From Sorex araneus (Eukaryota > Chordata > Mammalia > Eulipotyphla > Soricidae), in the NCBI RefSeq assembly GCF_027595985.1, contig NC_073307.1, positions 47,594,509-47,658,508 of the forward strand: a stretch of DNA of 64,000 nt. Reading direction: 5' to 3'. The translations under genes were made by a program, and so were the position numbers. The notes beneath the pieces were generated by a model. The model was not told the DNA's origin and made no database searches. It saw only the letters and a program-made list of their open reading frames with translations. Position 1 is the first letter of the stretch. Each line of letters starts with the position of its first letter. Of the stretch, positions 11,162-43,000 are shown in pieces.

Positions 11162-11252
11162 TCTTTTTTTTATTATTATTTTATTTTTTAATAATTTATT
11201 TATTTTTAATTAGAGAATCACCGTGAGGGTACAGTTACAGATTTATACACTT
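11162..11252 (-). mobile_element. L1 3'-end scrap
   Basis: The minus strand reads TCTGTAACTGTACCC, then CGGTGATTCTCTAATTAAAA and an (AAAT)-rich tail, as in the L1 3' ends elsewhere in the window. Confidence 0.5.
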
Positions 11253-11282
11253 TTGTGCTTATTATGAATTCTTATTTAACTG

Positions 11283-11329
<47 letters not shown>

Positions 11330-11332
11330 ATA
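11283..11332. repeat. (TG)n microsatellite at a SINE tail
   Basis: About 22 TG units abutting the T-rich start of the minus-strand SINE at 11,333. Confidence 0.95.
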
Positions 11333-11509
11333 GTTTTTGTTTCTTGGGCCACACACAATCTTCTATGTCCTTTGTATTTCTCAGGGACAGTCTTACTCCT
11401 GGCTCAGGGATCACTCCTGGTGGGGCTTGGGGTATCATATGGGGTGCTGGGGTAGTTTTTGGTCGCATGCAAGACAAATGCCCTACCTCTATACTATTGC
11501 TCCAGCCCC
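11333..11509 (-). mobile_element. Diverged SOR-type SINE
   Basis: TTTCTTGGGCCACACACA, GGGGTATCATATGGGGTGC, GCATGCAAGACAAATGCCC and ATTGCTCCAGCCCC. Confidence 0.78.
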
Positions 11510-11961
11510 TAATTTAGGAATTTACCCGTTGAGGACAAATACTTAAATAACTGTGCATATATAGGTGGACTTTATGAGCACCAGTTACTCTAGTATAGTT
11601 TAAAGCTTCTGAAAAATTAAATGTCCATCAGTAGGGATAGGTTAAGTATTTAAGAGCTTTCTTCTCAGTTAGAGAGCTCTTGAGACAATTAGCATTTGTA
11701 TGTCCCACTGTCCTGTGAGGATGCTGGGGGGGTGACATTCAGTGGAAAGTATGTTGACAAATGCTGATGGCAGTTATGTCTAAAATGATCATTACATATT
11801 GACGTAAGCACAGATACAAAGTACAAACATTAGTATGAATAGAAAGGGGGAAACCCTACATGAACATAACCAAACTATTAACAGAGAAAGGTGGAATTTC
11901 CTCAAGATAAATTCCTACACAGTTGCTAACTAGAGAAAATAAACATTGAAAATATCACTAG
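11510..11961. other. AT-rich intergenic sequence
   Basis: No gene seen. The composition suggests an old L1-type remnant, not named further. Confidence 0.3.
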
Positions 11962-12075
11962 AGGAGTCCAGAGTGATGAGACGGCCACCTAGAGCACGTG
12001 CCCTGTGGCAACCCTTGCAAGCATACGGGCATGAGTTCAAATTCCCAGCATCCCACATGTGCCTGTTGTTTGAGT
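11962..12075 (+). mobile_element. Weak SINE-like fragment
   Basis: A head-like segment with GAGTTCAAATTCCCAGCATC at the B-box position. The remainder is too diverged to align by eye. Confidence 0.45.
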
Positions 12076-12235
12076 CTGGCAGTCCTGCTGCCTGAGGTCC
12101 CAGGCATTAGACAAGTAGCACTGTCGCTGAGGATTTGAACTCATGACCGTAGGCATTAGACAAACATACAAAAAACTATAGGAATATAAAATATAGAACT
12201 CACAGAGAAGACTTTTTCTAATGCATATATACACC

Positions 12236-12395
12236 TAGGGTTCAGCCACACCAGGTGGTGCTCAGGGCTAACTCCTGGCTCTGCACTTTATTATCACTCT
12301 TGGTGTTCGGGGGACCGTGTGGGGTGCCAGAGATACTAACTGAGGTTGGCTACATGCAATAAGGCCTTGGCTCCTGTACTATCTCTCTCTGGCGC
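12236..12395 (-). mobile_element. Diverged SOR-type SINE
   Basis: CACACCAGGTGGTGCTCAGG, GGGGGACCGTGTGGGGTGCC and TGTACTATCTCTCTCTGGC. Confidence 0.75.
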
Positions 12396-12461
12396 TGTAG
12401 TATATACTCTAATGGCTATAATCAATTTTAAAGTGTTTTGGTGGTTTCGCAAATTTATTTC

Positions 12462-12655
12462 AGGAGAGTGCTAGTACATTGGATAGGGTGCATGCCTTGC
12501 ATGTGGCCAACCAGGTTCGATCCCTGGTACCTCATGGGATCCCTGAAACCCCTCTAGGAGTGATCCCTGAGCACAGAGGCAGAACTAAGCCCTGAGCACT
12601 GCCACGTATGGCCCAAAACCCACAAAAGAAAAAAAAAAACTTTTTTTTTTTTTTT
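12462..12655 (+). mobile_element. Diverged SOR-type SINE
   Basis: GTGCTAGTACATTGGATAGG head, CAGGTTCGATCCCTGGTACC B box, GGCCCAAAACCC end and an A-rich then T-rich tail. Confidence 0.8.
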
Positions 12656-13754
12656 TAATTTTTCTTTTCCAGTTCACTTGGCTCAGGGCAGCAGAGGCTG
12701 AGTCAGGCTGGGGCAGTGGGACCTGATCATGCAATAGTTTTCATTCCAACGGGATCCAGAAATATTCCTATACAAGTGCTTTGCAGTTAATATGAAGCAA
12801 TAACGGGTCCCCAAAGGTCCTTTGAGAAGCAGCCCCCTAACTCGAAGAAGGGGGCTGTGAGGCTCCACACCAGCTGCAGGTCATGTGTGGGGTCTGTGGC
12901 CCTTGCACCCCGTCCCTCCTTTTCCAGGAACCCGGGCACTGGCAGTGCAGGGGTGGGGAGGGGGAGGAGGGCGACAGAGGAATTATGTGGTCTGCGTGGC
13001 TCATCTGTCTGGGAGGAAAATTCCAGCTCACCAGTTCCCTTGGGCTGCCTCAGTGGTGAGGTCGGGCAGGGTCCCAGACACAGGCTGGGTCCGAGAGTCA
13101 CAGCTCTGTGCAACCACGATGGACGTTCTCTTCAGCCCTCTCCCCTCCCTCCGGGACACACAGACATCTGGGGGCACCGCACCCAGGCACAGCCCCATGA
13201 TTTCACCCCCTGCGCCCTGACTGGTCAGCCAGGCCTGGGCTCCCCCTCCAGGAACCAGGGCACGTTTCTTCCCACAACCCCTGGCACTGGCTTCCCCTCA
13301 GGGCTGGCAGTGCAGCACCTCTCTCTCTCTCTCCTCTGGGCCTCAGGAGCATCGCTCACCACAGGGGAAACTGAGGCCTGCTGTGGTCTGCGAGGAGCCT
13401 GAGGCAGAGCGAGCGGAGTCTCCTGACCCGTCAGATGAGGCTTATTTTTCTCTTGAGCTGGGAAAATCCCCGCCTGGAATGTGGACTGGTTCCCGACAGA
13501 GCAGAGCTGTGCCTTGGCTGATTCATCCCCCACAGGTTGGAAAGAAGGGGTCACGCTGCTGGGCCTTCTCTACAAGGGGGACCCCAGGCAGGCGGGCCGT
13601 GTGTCGCCAGGCCGTGGGGGGGCTCCGCCTGTGAGGTAGCTCGATCCCTGCTTTCGTCCTCTCCCTGCCAGCAGCAGAGAGCCCCGGGACAGTCTGAAGG
13701 GAGTCCAAGCTGAGGTGCCCGACCCCAGGACGCTCCTCCCCAGCTTAGGGCTGG
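12656..13754. other. GC-rich intergenic DNA
   Basis: No recognisable exon, RNA gene or repeat. No frame shows CSF1R-like immunoglobulin sequence. Confidence 0.35.
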
Positions 13755-13907
13755 CCGGCCCCGTGCCAGACCAGCGTGCAGTGGGTCGGGCACTTGCCTT
13801 GCATGTGGCCGACCTGGATTCATCTCCAGCAGCACAGACAGCCCCCCCGAGCACCGCCAGGAGTGACTCCTAAGGAGGAATCCCTGAGCATCTCTGAGTG
13901 TGCCCGG
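13755..13907 (+). mobile_element. Diverged SOR-type SINE
   Basis: GTGCAGTGGGTCGGGCACTT head, CGAGCACCGCCAGGAGTGAC body and CTGAGTGTGCCCGG end, followed by a C-run. Confidence 0.75.
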
Positions 13908-14590
13908 CCCCCCCCACCCCCCACCAACATCCCAGCCCTGAAAGAAAATTGATGGAAAGGAACTTCAGGTCTTGGGCTGAACGCAACCTGCTTGGAGCTC
14001 AGGGGCCTCCTGAAGAACCGGGGAGGGGTCGGAGGCCCCAAGCCAGAGCATCCTACATCACTGCCCGCCCTCTGCCCCAGCTGCCCGCACTCCCCGCTGC
14101 TGCCAGGGCCTAGAACAGGGCTGGGCAAGGAGGCCACAGCTAGTACAGAATCGGCCGGCGGGCACCAGGGCCCATGGCTCATGCCAGAACCACGCCTCTG
14201 AGAAGCCGGGACTCCGCCAGGCCCACCTGGCTGTGTGCAGTTTGGTGAGACTGGACCAGAACCCCAGCTGGTGGCCCTTCCCATCTCATCACACCTCCTC
14301 CACCATGTCCCCTTCCTCTGAGCCCCACCATGACTCACCGACCCCGGGCAGCATCTGGAACCCTCTCACCAGTCATGCCAGCCTCTATCTGCCTCCCGGA
14401 GGGACCCGGGAGAGGCCAGTGCCCGGCTTAAAGTCAAAGCCAGAGCACATGGTGAGATAAGGTGGGGGCTGGGCGGGCTCAGCTCCTGGGAGGGCTGCGC
14501 CTGGCCCCAGTCTGCTGAGCCGGAGGCAATTCCTTCTTTCCCAACTGGAAGAGGGTCAAAGTTCGGATCCAGGAAGCCCAGACAGTAGCA
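13908..14590. other. Intergenic DNA just past the PDGFRB 3' end
   Basis: GC-rich with no recognised repeat. In human, the upstream CSF1R exon lies only a few hundred bases beyond the PDGFRB poly(A) site, so this is where it would be expected. I cannot identify it from sequence alone. Confidence 0.35.
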
Positions 14591-14595
14591 AGGTG

Positions 14596-14613
14596 TTTGT
14601 ATATGTGTGTGCG

Positions 14614-14651
<38 letters not shown>

Positions 14652-14722
14652 CATGCGCTCATGTGTGTGTGTGTGTGTGTGTGTCTGCACACGTGTGTAT
14701 GAATGTGTGTATGTGGGTGCAT
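14596..14722. repeat. Compound (TG)n microsatellite
   Basis: Interrupted GTGTGT runs with GTAT and GCAT variants, located about 120 bp beyond the predicted PDGFRB cleavage site. Confidence 0.93.
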
Positions 14723-14819
14723 GTGTAACCCCTTTTGACACAGGGAGAAGAGACTCGGGACTGAAGGGACCCACATGGAGACAGGTGGTTGGGGTGAGGC
14801 CAAGCCCCCAAGAGACCAC

Positions 14820-14850
14820 CACGTCGTGAATGGTAAGCACCATGTTTAAT
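14820..14850 (-). terminator. PDGFRB: PDGFRB poly(A) signal and cleavage region
   Basis: ATTAAA on the minus strand at 14,845-14,850, followed about 15-25 nt downstream by the expected cleavage zone, and then by a GU-rich stretch on the transcript (the CA-rich sense of 14,596-14,722). It is the only convincing signal after the stop codon, and gives a 3'UTR of about 1.65 kb. ATTAAA is the common weaker variant. Confidence 0.7.
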
Positions 14851-15540
14851 ATTAAAATCTTTCTCCCTTAGAAAAGTATACATACAGGAAACTATGACAG
14901 CACAGAAAACAGTACGACGGATGTATACAGTCGAGTTAATATGGCCCTAAAATGCTCGGAAATCTACATTACATTACATCTTTGGTACCTCAGTGAGCCC
15001 CCCGCGCCCAGGAGCGAGCCCCATCCAGGCTGGTCCCCCCAGCACAGTCTCCCGCCAGGGTCTGGGCCACCGTCCCAGGCCTGGTATCCCCTTTGTCCAC
15101 TGGACTGGGCTGTGGCCAGCTGAGACAGCAAGGTGAGCCGGCCTGGCCAGTGAGGAAGGGGCCCTGGACGTCCACCCCCAGAGTCCACGTCTGTTCTCAG
15201 GCTGCCCGTCCACGGTTTCATCGGGGACCTGCACTGTTTGGGGGGTCAGGGGCACAGATCCGATGGCCAGCAGGACCAGCTGGGCTGCAAGCAGGTATCC
15301 ACTCAGCCCGGGGCCGCTTCCCTGGCCCTGGAAAGCGAAAGGTCACTGTGGGTGACGAGGGGTCTGTGTCTCTGTGGCCCAGGGGCAGCTGTGGGGGCTT
15401 TCTAGGACATGGGCTGTCACTTCAAGTCAGGGTCTGGTGCTCCGGGACTCGTGCAGAGGCTGGGGGAGTGGCACAGTTCCCAAAGGGCTGGGGTGTGTCT
15501 CGAGGCCTGGCATCTGTCCAGGTGCCCGCTGACACACACG

Positions 15541-15601
<61 letters not shown>
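15541..15601. repeat. (CA)n microsatellite in the PDGFRB 3'UTR
   Basis: About 29 CA units on the plus strand, so the PDGFRB mRNA carries a (UG)n run in its 3'UTR. Confidence 0.97.
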
Positions 15602-15603
<2 letters not shown>

Positions 15604-16224
15604 CGCACCCTGGACGGAGTTTGGAGTGTTTGGTCATCTGAGCAAATGTACATAGTCTGGATTCCGGAACGTTAGTGCTGGCGGGGCACGGGCAGTCAGT
15701 GAGTTCAGCTTTTCGCTTGTTTTTCAACAAGACAGGTCCAGAGTAGGCGAGAGGCTCTGGCACCGCTGAGGGGGCACCCTGGCGCACATGGTCCACCCCC
15801 ATGGACACTTCTTGAAAGGGTGTCAGCAAATGCATCACTGATCCTGGCACTCCTGGCGGGGCTGTAAGACTTGCAGTGATGAGGAAAGTGGCCAGGCCCA
15901 CGCACTGCGGCCGGGGGTGGGGAGCTGGGAGTTTGATGCTTGTTCAGTTGCCTGCAGAGGTCAGCAGGGTGGCCCCAGACCAGCCTGGGCTGAGGAAGCA
16001 GAGATTGGAATCCAGGGGACGCGGCTGCTGGGAAAGGAGGCACTGTCAGGCCCCGGCTCCATGGTGAACCCTGGCTAGGAGCCTTCCCAGCTCCCAGGAA
16101 GCTGAAAGTGCGAGGGAGAGCTGCAATCCCCTGAGGGGTAGCCACGGAACGGAAGAGGGCTCTGGCCCGTCTCCCCAACCTCCATCCTGTATCTACGCAG
16201 GACTCAAATCCCTCAGTGAGGCAG

Positions 16225-16310
16225 AGAATCCAAACGTTCCCATCTTACAGATGGGCAAACTGAGTCCCAGGAGAACCCTGGCTCAGAGTCACGGAGTCTC
16301 TCCAGAGGCA
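16225..16310 (-). mobile_element. MIR-like fragment in the 3'UTR
   Basis: CATCTTACAGATGGGCAAAC with TGAGTCCCAGGAG is the conserved core seen in the complement of MIR elements. Confidence 0.5.
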
Positions 16311-16470
16311 GAAGGCTGGTGATGGCCCTGGCAGTTCTGTTACCGCCAAAGTCCGCCCCAGGGATTGGGGAGTGACACGACCAGGCGTGGTAGGGGCCTT
16401 CCTGTAGGGGCCGGACCAGGAGGTGCTGGGAGGTAGAGGGGAGTGCTGGAGGGCGGCGAGGGGCCGGCCC

Positions 16471-36404
<19,934 letters not shown>

Positions 36405-36875
36405 GGTGTCCTGCAGGGTTACATGGCAGTTAGGGCCCGGCTGGGCAGGGGTGGCGCAGGCCGTCCAGCCCCCCACCCACACCACGGGCCCCTGTCTCCG
36501 GCTCAGCCTCAAGGCCCCATTTAGCTCTGCCTGCGGCCAGGATGAGCACCCCCCACCCCCACCCTGTCTCTGTCTGGGCTGTGGGAGATGGGTCAGGGGC
36601 AGCGCGGCCCCGGCGGCCTGTCCCCTGGGTGACAGTCCCAACACTCCTCTTTGCCAGGACAAATATTTGGGCAAGTGTGATGAAAGGCCCCGGGGGGAGG
36701 AGGGGGCAAGCCGGGACCCCGAGAAGCCCCACAGCTCCAGGGGCTCAACAGGAAACGGAGGCGGCTGTGGGAAGGGAAGTGGGGGAGGCAAGGCTATGGA
36801 ATGTGGGGGCCCACTCGGAGCCCCTTGGAGCGCACTGGCTCCGCCCTACCCACAGTGCCCAGATGGTGAAACTGA

Positions 36876-37304
36876 GGCTGAGAGAGAGAGAGAGAAATGT
36901 TTGACCAACCCAGGACAGCTTTTCCGAGAGATAGAGAGAGAGGGAGAGACAGGAGAGAGAGAGACAGAGAGACAGAGAGACAGAGAGAGACAGAGGGGGG
37001 GGGAAAGCAGGAGAGAGAGAGGGAGAGAGAGAGAGAGGAAGAGAAAGAGACAGAGAGAGACAGAGAGAGAGAGGGAAAGCAGGAGAGAGCCGGAGAGGGA
37101 GGGAGAAAGAAAGAGAGAGGGAGGGGGAGTGGGAGAGAGAGAAAGAGGGAGGGAGAGTGGGAGAGAGAGAGAGGGAGAAAGAGAGAGAGGGAGGGAGGGA
37201 GAGTGGGAGAGAGAGAGGGAGGGAGAAAGAGAGAGAGGGAGGGAGAGCGGGAGAGAGAGAGGGAGAGAGAGAGGGAGGGAGAAAGAGAGAGAGGGAGGGA
37301 GAGC

Positions 37305-37335
<31 letters not shown>

Positions 37336-37435
37336 AGAGAGAGAGAGAGGGAGGGAGAAAGAGAGAGAGGGAGGGAGAGCGGGAGAGAGAGAGGGAGTGA
37401 GAGCAAGAGAGAGAGGGAGAAAGAGAGGAGAGAGA
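36876..37435. repeat. (GA)n-rich purine tract
   Basis: About 560 bases of GAGAGA, GAGGGAG and GAAAGAGAG with higher-order units of about 40 bp (the GAGGGAGGGAGA block recurs). Long open frames of Arg/Glu or Ser/Leu here are artefacts. Confidence 0.96.
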
Positions 37436-38676
37436 GATGGGGATGGAGGGATGCAGAGACGAACATGGAGAGACCAAGAAGACATGCCCTCACACCTCAG
37501 TCCAAATCGCCCGCCCTGCAGCTGGCCCCTGGAGACCACCAGGGGTCGCCCTTGAGCACAGCTAGAGCTGCCCCGACCCCTCCTCCCCCGCCCACAAACC
37601 AGAGCGAAGCTGGGCGCTAGTAAGAGACTGACAGACGGACTGAGCGCAGACAGCGGGGCCAGGGGCGGCGTGATGGATGGGCCTCTGCTCCGCCTCCCTT
37701 GGCTCCACCCCGGCTTGCGGGGTCCGCAGCAGTAGGGAAGCAGCAGATGGCAGGGAGTGGGAGGGTCCCAGGGCAAGAAATGCGGGGAGTGACCACGTGA
37801 CCGTGGGGCTGTCCGCACCCCACCCAGCCCACCCCTTCTCATCCCCAGCCAGGCCAGGAGCCACGGTTCTGCCCCTGCAGAGACAGTGCAGCACCAGGTG
37901 GGACCCCGCTGTGCGCCGCCCACCACCCTCCGGGGCCACGCTCTGAGCGATGTCTCCCCTTCCCCGTTTCTCCCACTGCCTTCCTTTCTGTCCTGCAGCT
38001 CAGGCAGCGCCCCCCACGCCATCCCTCCCAGCCCACCCTTGCAGCTGGAGGCCAGGCCTCCCCCACCCGCGGGGAGCAGCACCACGGTGGAGCCAGCAGC
38101 CCCACAGAGGCCTTGCTGCCCCTCAGTGGGTACCCCTCTGCCCCCCTTCCTGCCCGAGAGCTCAGCCAAAGAAAATCATTAGCAGCCGGGCTGGGGGAGG
38201 GGCCACCGGCCAGCCACACTGTTTATTATTCTAAGGGAGGAATTCAGCCCTTGGCTGCCGAGGGAGGTCACTGGGCCCAGGTCGGCCTGGCTCTGGAAGG
38301 CTGACCGCTGTGGGCCGGGCCCCCTGTCTGGCTCCTGTCCTGCTGGGTTCCCTGCTGGGCCGCTGGGGGAAGTCCAGAGGGCAGAAACCCAGCCTCGCTC
38401 CCACTGACCCGCTGAAGGGCCCCCGGAGAGCCTGAGCTCGCCCTGAGCATGCACACGGGGTCCTGGGTGTCCACCCACAGTCTCGTGCGTCCAGCGGCAG
38501 GGACCCTGCAAGAGACGGTCGGTGGCCGGAGAGAAGGTCCCCAGCTGGAGGTCTCTGGGGGGGTTGATGGGCTTGGGGAGGAGGTGCTGGTGAGAAGGAG
38601 CAGAAGGAACCCCCGAGCAGCCCCACACACACCGTGCACACCGTGGGCCATGGTCCTTCCCGTCCCTGAGAGTCAC

Positions 38677-38795
38677 ACCGCTGGTGCTCGGGGCTCAGGC
38701 CTGGCTCAGGGGACGAGATAGGTGTCAAGGGTTGAACCCGGGTGAACTGCACGCAAGGCCCTGGACCCCTGCACGATCTTCCAGTCTCCCGCACA
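38677..38795 (-). mobile_element. Diverged SINE fragment
   Basis: CTGGTGCTCGGGGCTCAGG, GGGTTGAACCCGGGTGAACT (B-box complement) and TGCACGATCTTCCAGTCTCC. Confidence 0.7.
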
Positions 38796-39676
38796 CACCC
38801 CCACCCCCCAGCTCCTATTCTGCCTTAGGTGATTTCCTGGCTCCTTTCCGGGATGCAGAAGTCAGGGAGGAGGCAGGGACAGACGGTGTGCAGGGGTGAG
38901 AGGGTCAGAGCAGGGCTCAGGCCCCCAGACATGCCTCCCTGACTCCCTCAGGGACGTCCTATGATGTTCCCAGAGCACAGACAGGCGCCAGGTTCGGGGG
39001 TCCTTATCTCTGACAGCACAGGGCGGCGCCCCCAGGGACCTGGCACCCCTTCCCACATAGCCTCCTAGCTGGGAGGGGGACACCAGGAACAGAGAGGGGG
39101 CGGCGGTCCCCCCCGGGGCCAGATGGAGCCCTGCGAAGGTGGGGCTAGAGCAGAGCGGAGTCACCCTCCGAGCCCAGTCGCCCCCCTGCACACATGGGCG
39201 CCTCCAGCCCTTTCCCACAGCCGTAATCTAAATAAATCCAGTCCATCTTGGCCACATCCGCCAGCAGCGGCCCCCCTCCCTCCCCCCCCCCCCGCGGGGT
39301 CCCGCGGCTCCCACGACACAGGCCGGCAGGGCTGCCAGCGGGGGCGGGGGCCCGCGTCTGTCTCCGCGCACGCTCCTGCCCCCGCGCCGATTCCCACGCG
39401 GCCCACACAGCCCTCGGGGACCCCCGGCCCCTCGCAGCCCCGCCACGTGTGTTCGACTCCACACGCACACACACATGCACACGGCTCGCCCACACGCCCA
39501 GGACCATGCCGCACGGCCAGTCCTTCCCACGTGGAGCTGGCCCAGACGAAACTGCGCATGCGCGGAGCCCACCCGGCCCCGAACCTGTGAGAGCAGAGCA
39601 GCCACGGCCCAGCCACACCTGGGCTCCCCCGTCAACTCCACTGGGCTGGCAGTGATCAAAAATCCCCACCTTGTCA

Positions 39677-39822
39677 GGGCTGGAGCAATAGTACAGCGGG
39701 GAGGGCGTTTGCCTTGCAAGCACCTGGGTTCGATTCCCCATGTTCCTTATGGTCCCGCAAGCACCACCTCTGGGGAGCATCCTTGGGTGTGACCCAAGAC
39801 ACAAGAAGAAAAGTAATAAAAG
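39677..39822 (+). mobile_element. SOR-type SINE with internal deletions
   Basis: GGGCTGGAGCAATAGTACAG head, CTGGGTTCGATTCCCCATGT B box, shortened body, GGTGTGACCCAAGACAC end. Confidence 0.87.
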
Positions 39823-39885
39823 CCCTTTGAGATGGGGAAACTGAGGCAGGGCCATTAAAGGAACTAGCCTAGGAACACAGAGCAG

Positions 39886-40070
39886 ATTGAGCCTGCAGGG
39901 GCTGAAGTGATGGTACAGCGGGGAGGGCGTTGGCCTTGCACACGGCTGACCCGGGTTCCATCCCCGGGGGCCCTGTGGTCCCCTGAGTGCAGAGCCAGGA
40001 GTAAGCCCTGAGCACCATCAGTCAGGTCTGGTCCCCAAACACAAACAAACAAGAAGAAGAAATTGAGCCT
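39886..40070 (+). mobile_element. SOR-type SINE with 9-bp target-site duplication
   Basis: ATTGAGCCT flanks at 39,886-39,894 and 40,062-40,070. Head and B box (GGGTTCCATCCCC) present; part of the body is deleted after CCTGTGGTCCCCTGAG. Tail (CAAA)n then GAAGAAG. Confidence 0.88.
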
Positions 40071-43000
40071 AGGCGATGCTCTCCCAGCTCAGACTCCTCG
40101 CCCTCCGCACCTCTGCTGGATGGGGAACCGGCAGTGGGAACAGAGGGGAATGAGTGCGAGATCAGCCCAGGACGGGCAGGTCTGGGAGGCCCAGGGACTC
40201 TATCATAAGTGAGTGCCCAGCCTGCTCCGGCTTGGAACAGCAGGGGCCGGGGGCGGGGATGCCCTTGCAGCCCAGTAGAGCTGCTTTCTGAGGTGAGAAC
40301 GAGGCAAGGCGGGCTGGGGTGCAGAAGGGGCCAGGCCAGGAAGAAAAGGCAGGGGGGTGGGGAGGGAGGGGGCTGCTGCGGGGAGGAAGGGGTGCCTGGC
40401 AGTTTCTGGGCTCAGGCCAGGGATGCTCTGAATAAACGAGATGCCAGAGAGAGGAGGAGGCCTGCACTCGGGGCTACAGAGTTAGAGCCCTGGAATGTCA
40501 GCGCTCCAAGGCCCTCGGGGACCAGGGGCTCCAAGGCCTGTCCTCACCCACCCTGCCCAGCAGGTGGAGAAACCGAGGCTCCAAGAAAGGCCAGGGTCAA
40601 TCCCACAGGGTCCCTGCCAGGCTCCCCTCCTCAGACAGTCCTTTCATCTCAGCTCTCTTCTCAGCTTCGCCCCCGGCGGGCAGGGACCCCTGAGGGAAGG
40701 GGTACCCATCCCCACCCCCTCCACTCAGACCTGGAGGGGGTCGGCCTGTTGGTGGGGGGGCATGCCCAGGAATGCAGTCCTGTCCTTCTGGGAGCCTCAG
40801 TTTCCCCATGAGCACCCAAGGGGGCAAGGCTGAGCTGCAGACTCCAGGACCCCTGCCCCCTGCCCCCCTGCTGTGGAAGGCAGCCCTGCTGAGCTGGGGG
40901 TGGGGAGGTGGGGCGGGCCCTGGCAGGGGGTCACGGCTCAGCTCTGAGAGGTCGGAGTGCGTGGGGGCAAGAGGCGGTCACAGTGGGTGCGGGGCTGTCT
41001 GCAAGGGGGCCAGGAAGGCAGGCTGAGACTGGGTGCCATCTCTCTGGAAGTGTGCTCGTGGGAACCCCATTCTGGGTGCTGGGGGGTGGGGGGGAAACAA
41101 CAGAGTCTGTTAGGTGAGGGCAGTTATGGGCAGGGGGTAGAAACCCAAGAGGGGTGGAGCCCTGGGGCTCCCACCTGCTCCCCAGAATTCCCTACCCCAC
41201 TTCAGTCTCGGGGGGGGGGGGGAAGACTCAGCACCTCCCCCTGCAGGGGTCTCCCCCTCCCCCTCCTCCTCCCTCTGTGCCTCCCCTCGCCCCAGGCCAC
41301 TGCCCTCTCTCTGAACAGCCCTGTCCAGCCCCAGTGCTTCCTGAGCCCAGGGCTTTCCCCAGGCCACGGCCCCAGAAGTCGAGGCAGAAGCCGAGGAGGC
41401 TGGGGTTGAGGTATGGGCTTGAAGGGTTTGACTTGATGGGGAAAGCCAAGGACGCGGGTGGCACGGCTGGTTCTGTCAATGTCGCTCTGACCCCGCCCTG
41501 CTTCTCAGAACAGGCATCACCCCCAGGCACTCCTCACTTCCTGTCCTCCTCTGCAGCCCCAGGACCCTTTCCTTGGCACCTGGGTGGTCCCCACCGCCCC
41601 CTCCCCGGCCACACAGGGGTAGTGGCTCTGTGCTCTGCTCCCCAGGAGCCTCCCCGGGACACAGTGGAAAGGAATGTCCTATTTTCTGGAAGTCCGGGAG
41701 AAGATGAAACATCTGGCTGGCTGGGGGCCGGGCTGATAAAGGGTCGGTGCCGCTGCCGGCGCCCCTTCTGGCAGCACGCCCCTCACCCACAGCGTGTGCC
41801 CGGGGAGGGGAGCCCAGCGCCTCGGCCTGGGTTCCTGGGCAGGCACTGTGTCCCCACACAGGTGGGGGCTAGGAGAAGCAGGGGAGGGAGAGGGAGGAGG
41901 GAGACGGAGACCGCCGCCGCCTGCTGTCTACTTCTGGACGGCCCTGGCAGGTGCCTCCAGCCTCTGCACACCTCCCACAGCTCCCCAAGGCCACGTGGTC
42001 TCACTCTGCCCCTGCCGGAGTCCCCTGGGTCCCACCCGGTCCTGCAGCAGGGACTTGGAAGGCCTGGAGAAGAGCAAGCGACTGTCCTACACTCCCGTGC
42101 GATTACCTGCTGCCTGGGCCCAGCCCGCCTTGCCAGAGATCTGCCCGCAGCCTTGTTCGCCCATTTCACAGACAGGGAAATCGAGGCAGGAGGAAAAGGG
42201 TCATCCTGAGCAGATGCCCCCTGACGGCCCCCAATGGCCGCTCTGACCCCTGTCCCCATCCCACACGAACCCCACCAGGCTCCTGCCTGGTCTCTCACCC
42301 CAGTCTGATCATCCTCTCAGTCTTACAGACCCCAGGGGACGTGCGCCATCTCAGTGCCAGGGGCCACAAAGACCCCCTGTCCTCACCTCCCCCATCTACC
42401 CTGCAGAGTTGCTCACCTTCCCTGATGGTCTCTCAACGACACACCCACACACCCACTGCCCGTTCCATTCTGGGACAGCTCGGCACGGCAGAGGCTAGGC
42501 CGTAAGCAAAGTTCCCTTGGGCGGGGTGCAGTCGGCCTCTGTCTCCACCTGTTGGCCCTTCCCCCAAGCACACCCACCCCAGCCTTCTCCCATCTTTCAC
42601 CTGAAGCCCTCCGCCATCAGAGCCCAGTACGCAAGAGCTCTGGATGTCTGCGGCCAGGGACTCTGTTCAATGGGTCGGCCGGGCACCAGGCGAGGGCAGC
42701 TGGCACATCCCCACTGCACAGAGAGGAAAACTACGCCCCAAGGGGGCCTGCGTCACACTGGCTGGATCACACGGGCCACAGGGTCCCTGCTGTGCCTGGA
42801 CAGTCCCCTACCCACTGGACCGAGTGCCCTGCCTCACCCCCAGACCTGCCCTGCCCAGGGTAGGACTAAGAAGCTTCTGGAGACTTCTCTGCAGCACCCC
42901 ACCCCCCACCCCGAGGGGCCGGAGCACCCCCAGAAGAGAGGGGCCCTGCAGAGATCTGCCGGGGGCTGCCGGGCTCTGAGGGGACGTCTAGGCAGTCAGC

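Larger units (their letters stand above)
14825..16470 (-). other. PDGFRB: PDGFRB 3' untranslated region
   Basis: From the TGA stop side of the last exon down to the ATTAAA signal, uninterrupted by credible splice sites. The distal 150 bases (14,840-14,990) are AT-rich and read like a conserved UTR end. It holds a (CA)n tract (UG repeat on the mRNA) and a MIR-like stretch at 16,225-16,310. The distal boundary is predicted. Confidence 0.75.

Noticed and set aside
7740-14590. CSF1R exons on the minus strand
   Set aside because: No segment gave the CSF1R signal peptide or Ig-domain residues, and no frame resembled them. In other mammals the first coding exon lies much further away, so absence is expected. 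The non-coding upstream exon cannot be recognised by eye.
36411-36452. Longer exon 2 using the acceptor near 36,453, which would add a start-stop ATGTAA before the PDGFRB ATG
   Set aside because: The CCCTGCAG|GACACC acceptor is stronger and close to a CTAAC branch-like sequence. Left as an alternative only.
36745-37620. Ser/Leu-rich and Arg/Glu-rich open frames of 130-470 codons
   Set aside because: Produced by the (GA)n tract at 36,876-37,435. No conserved sequence outside the repeat.
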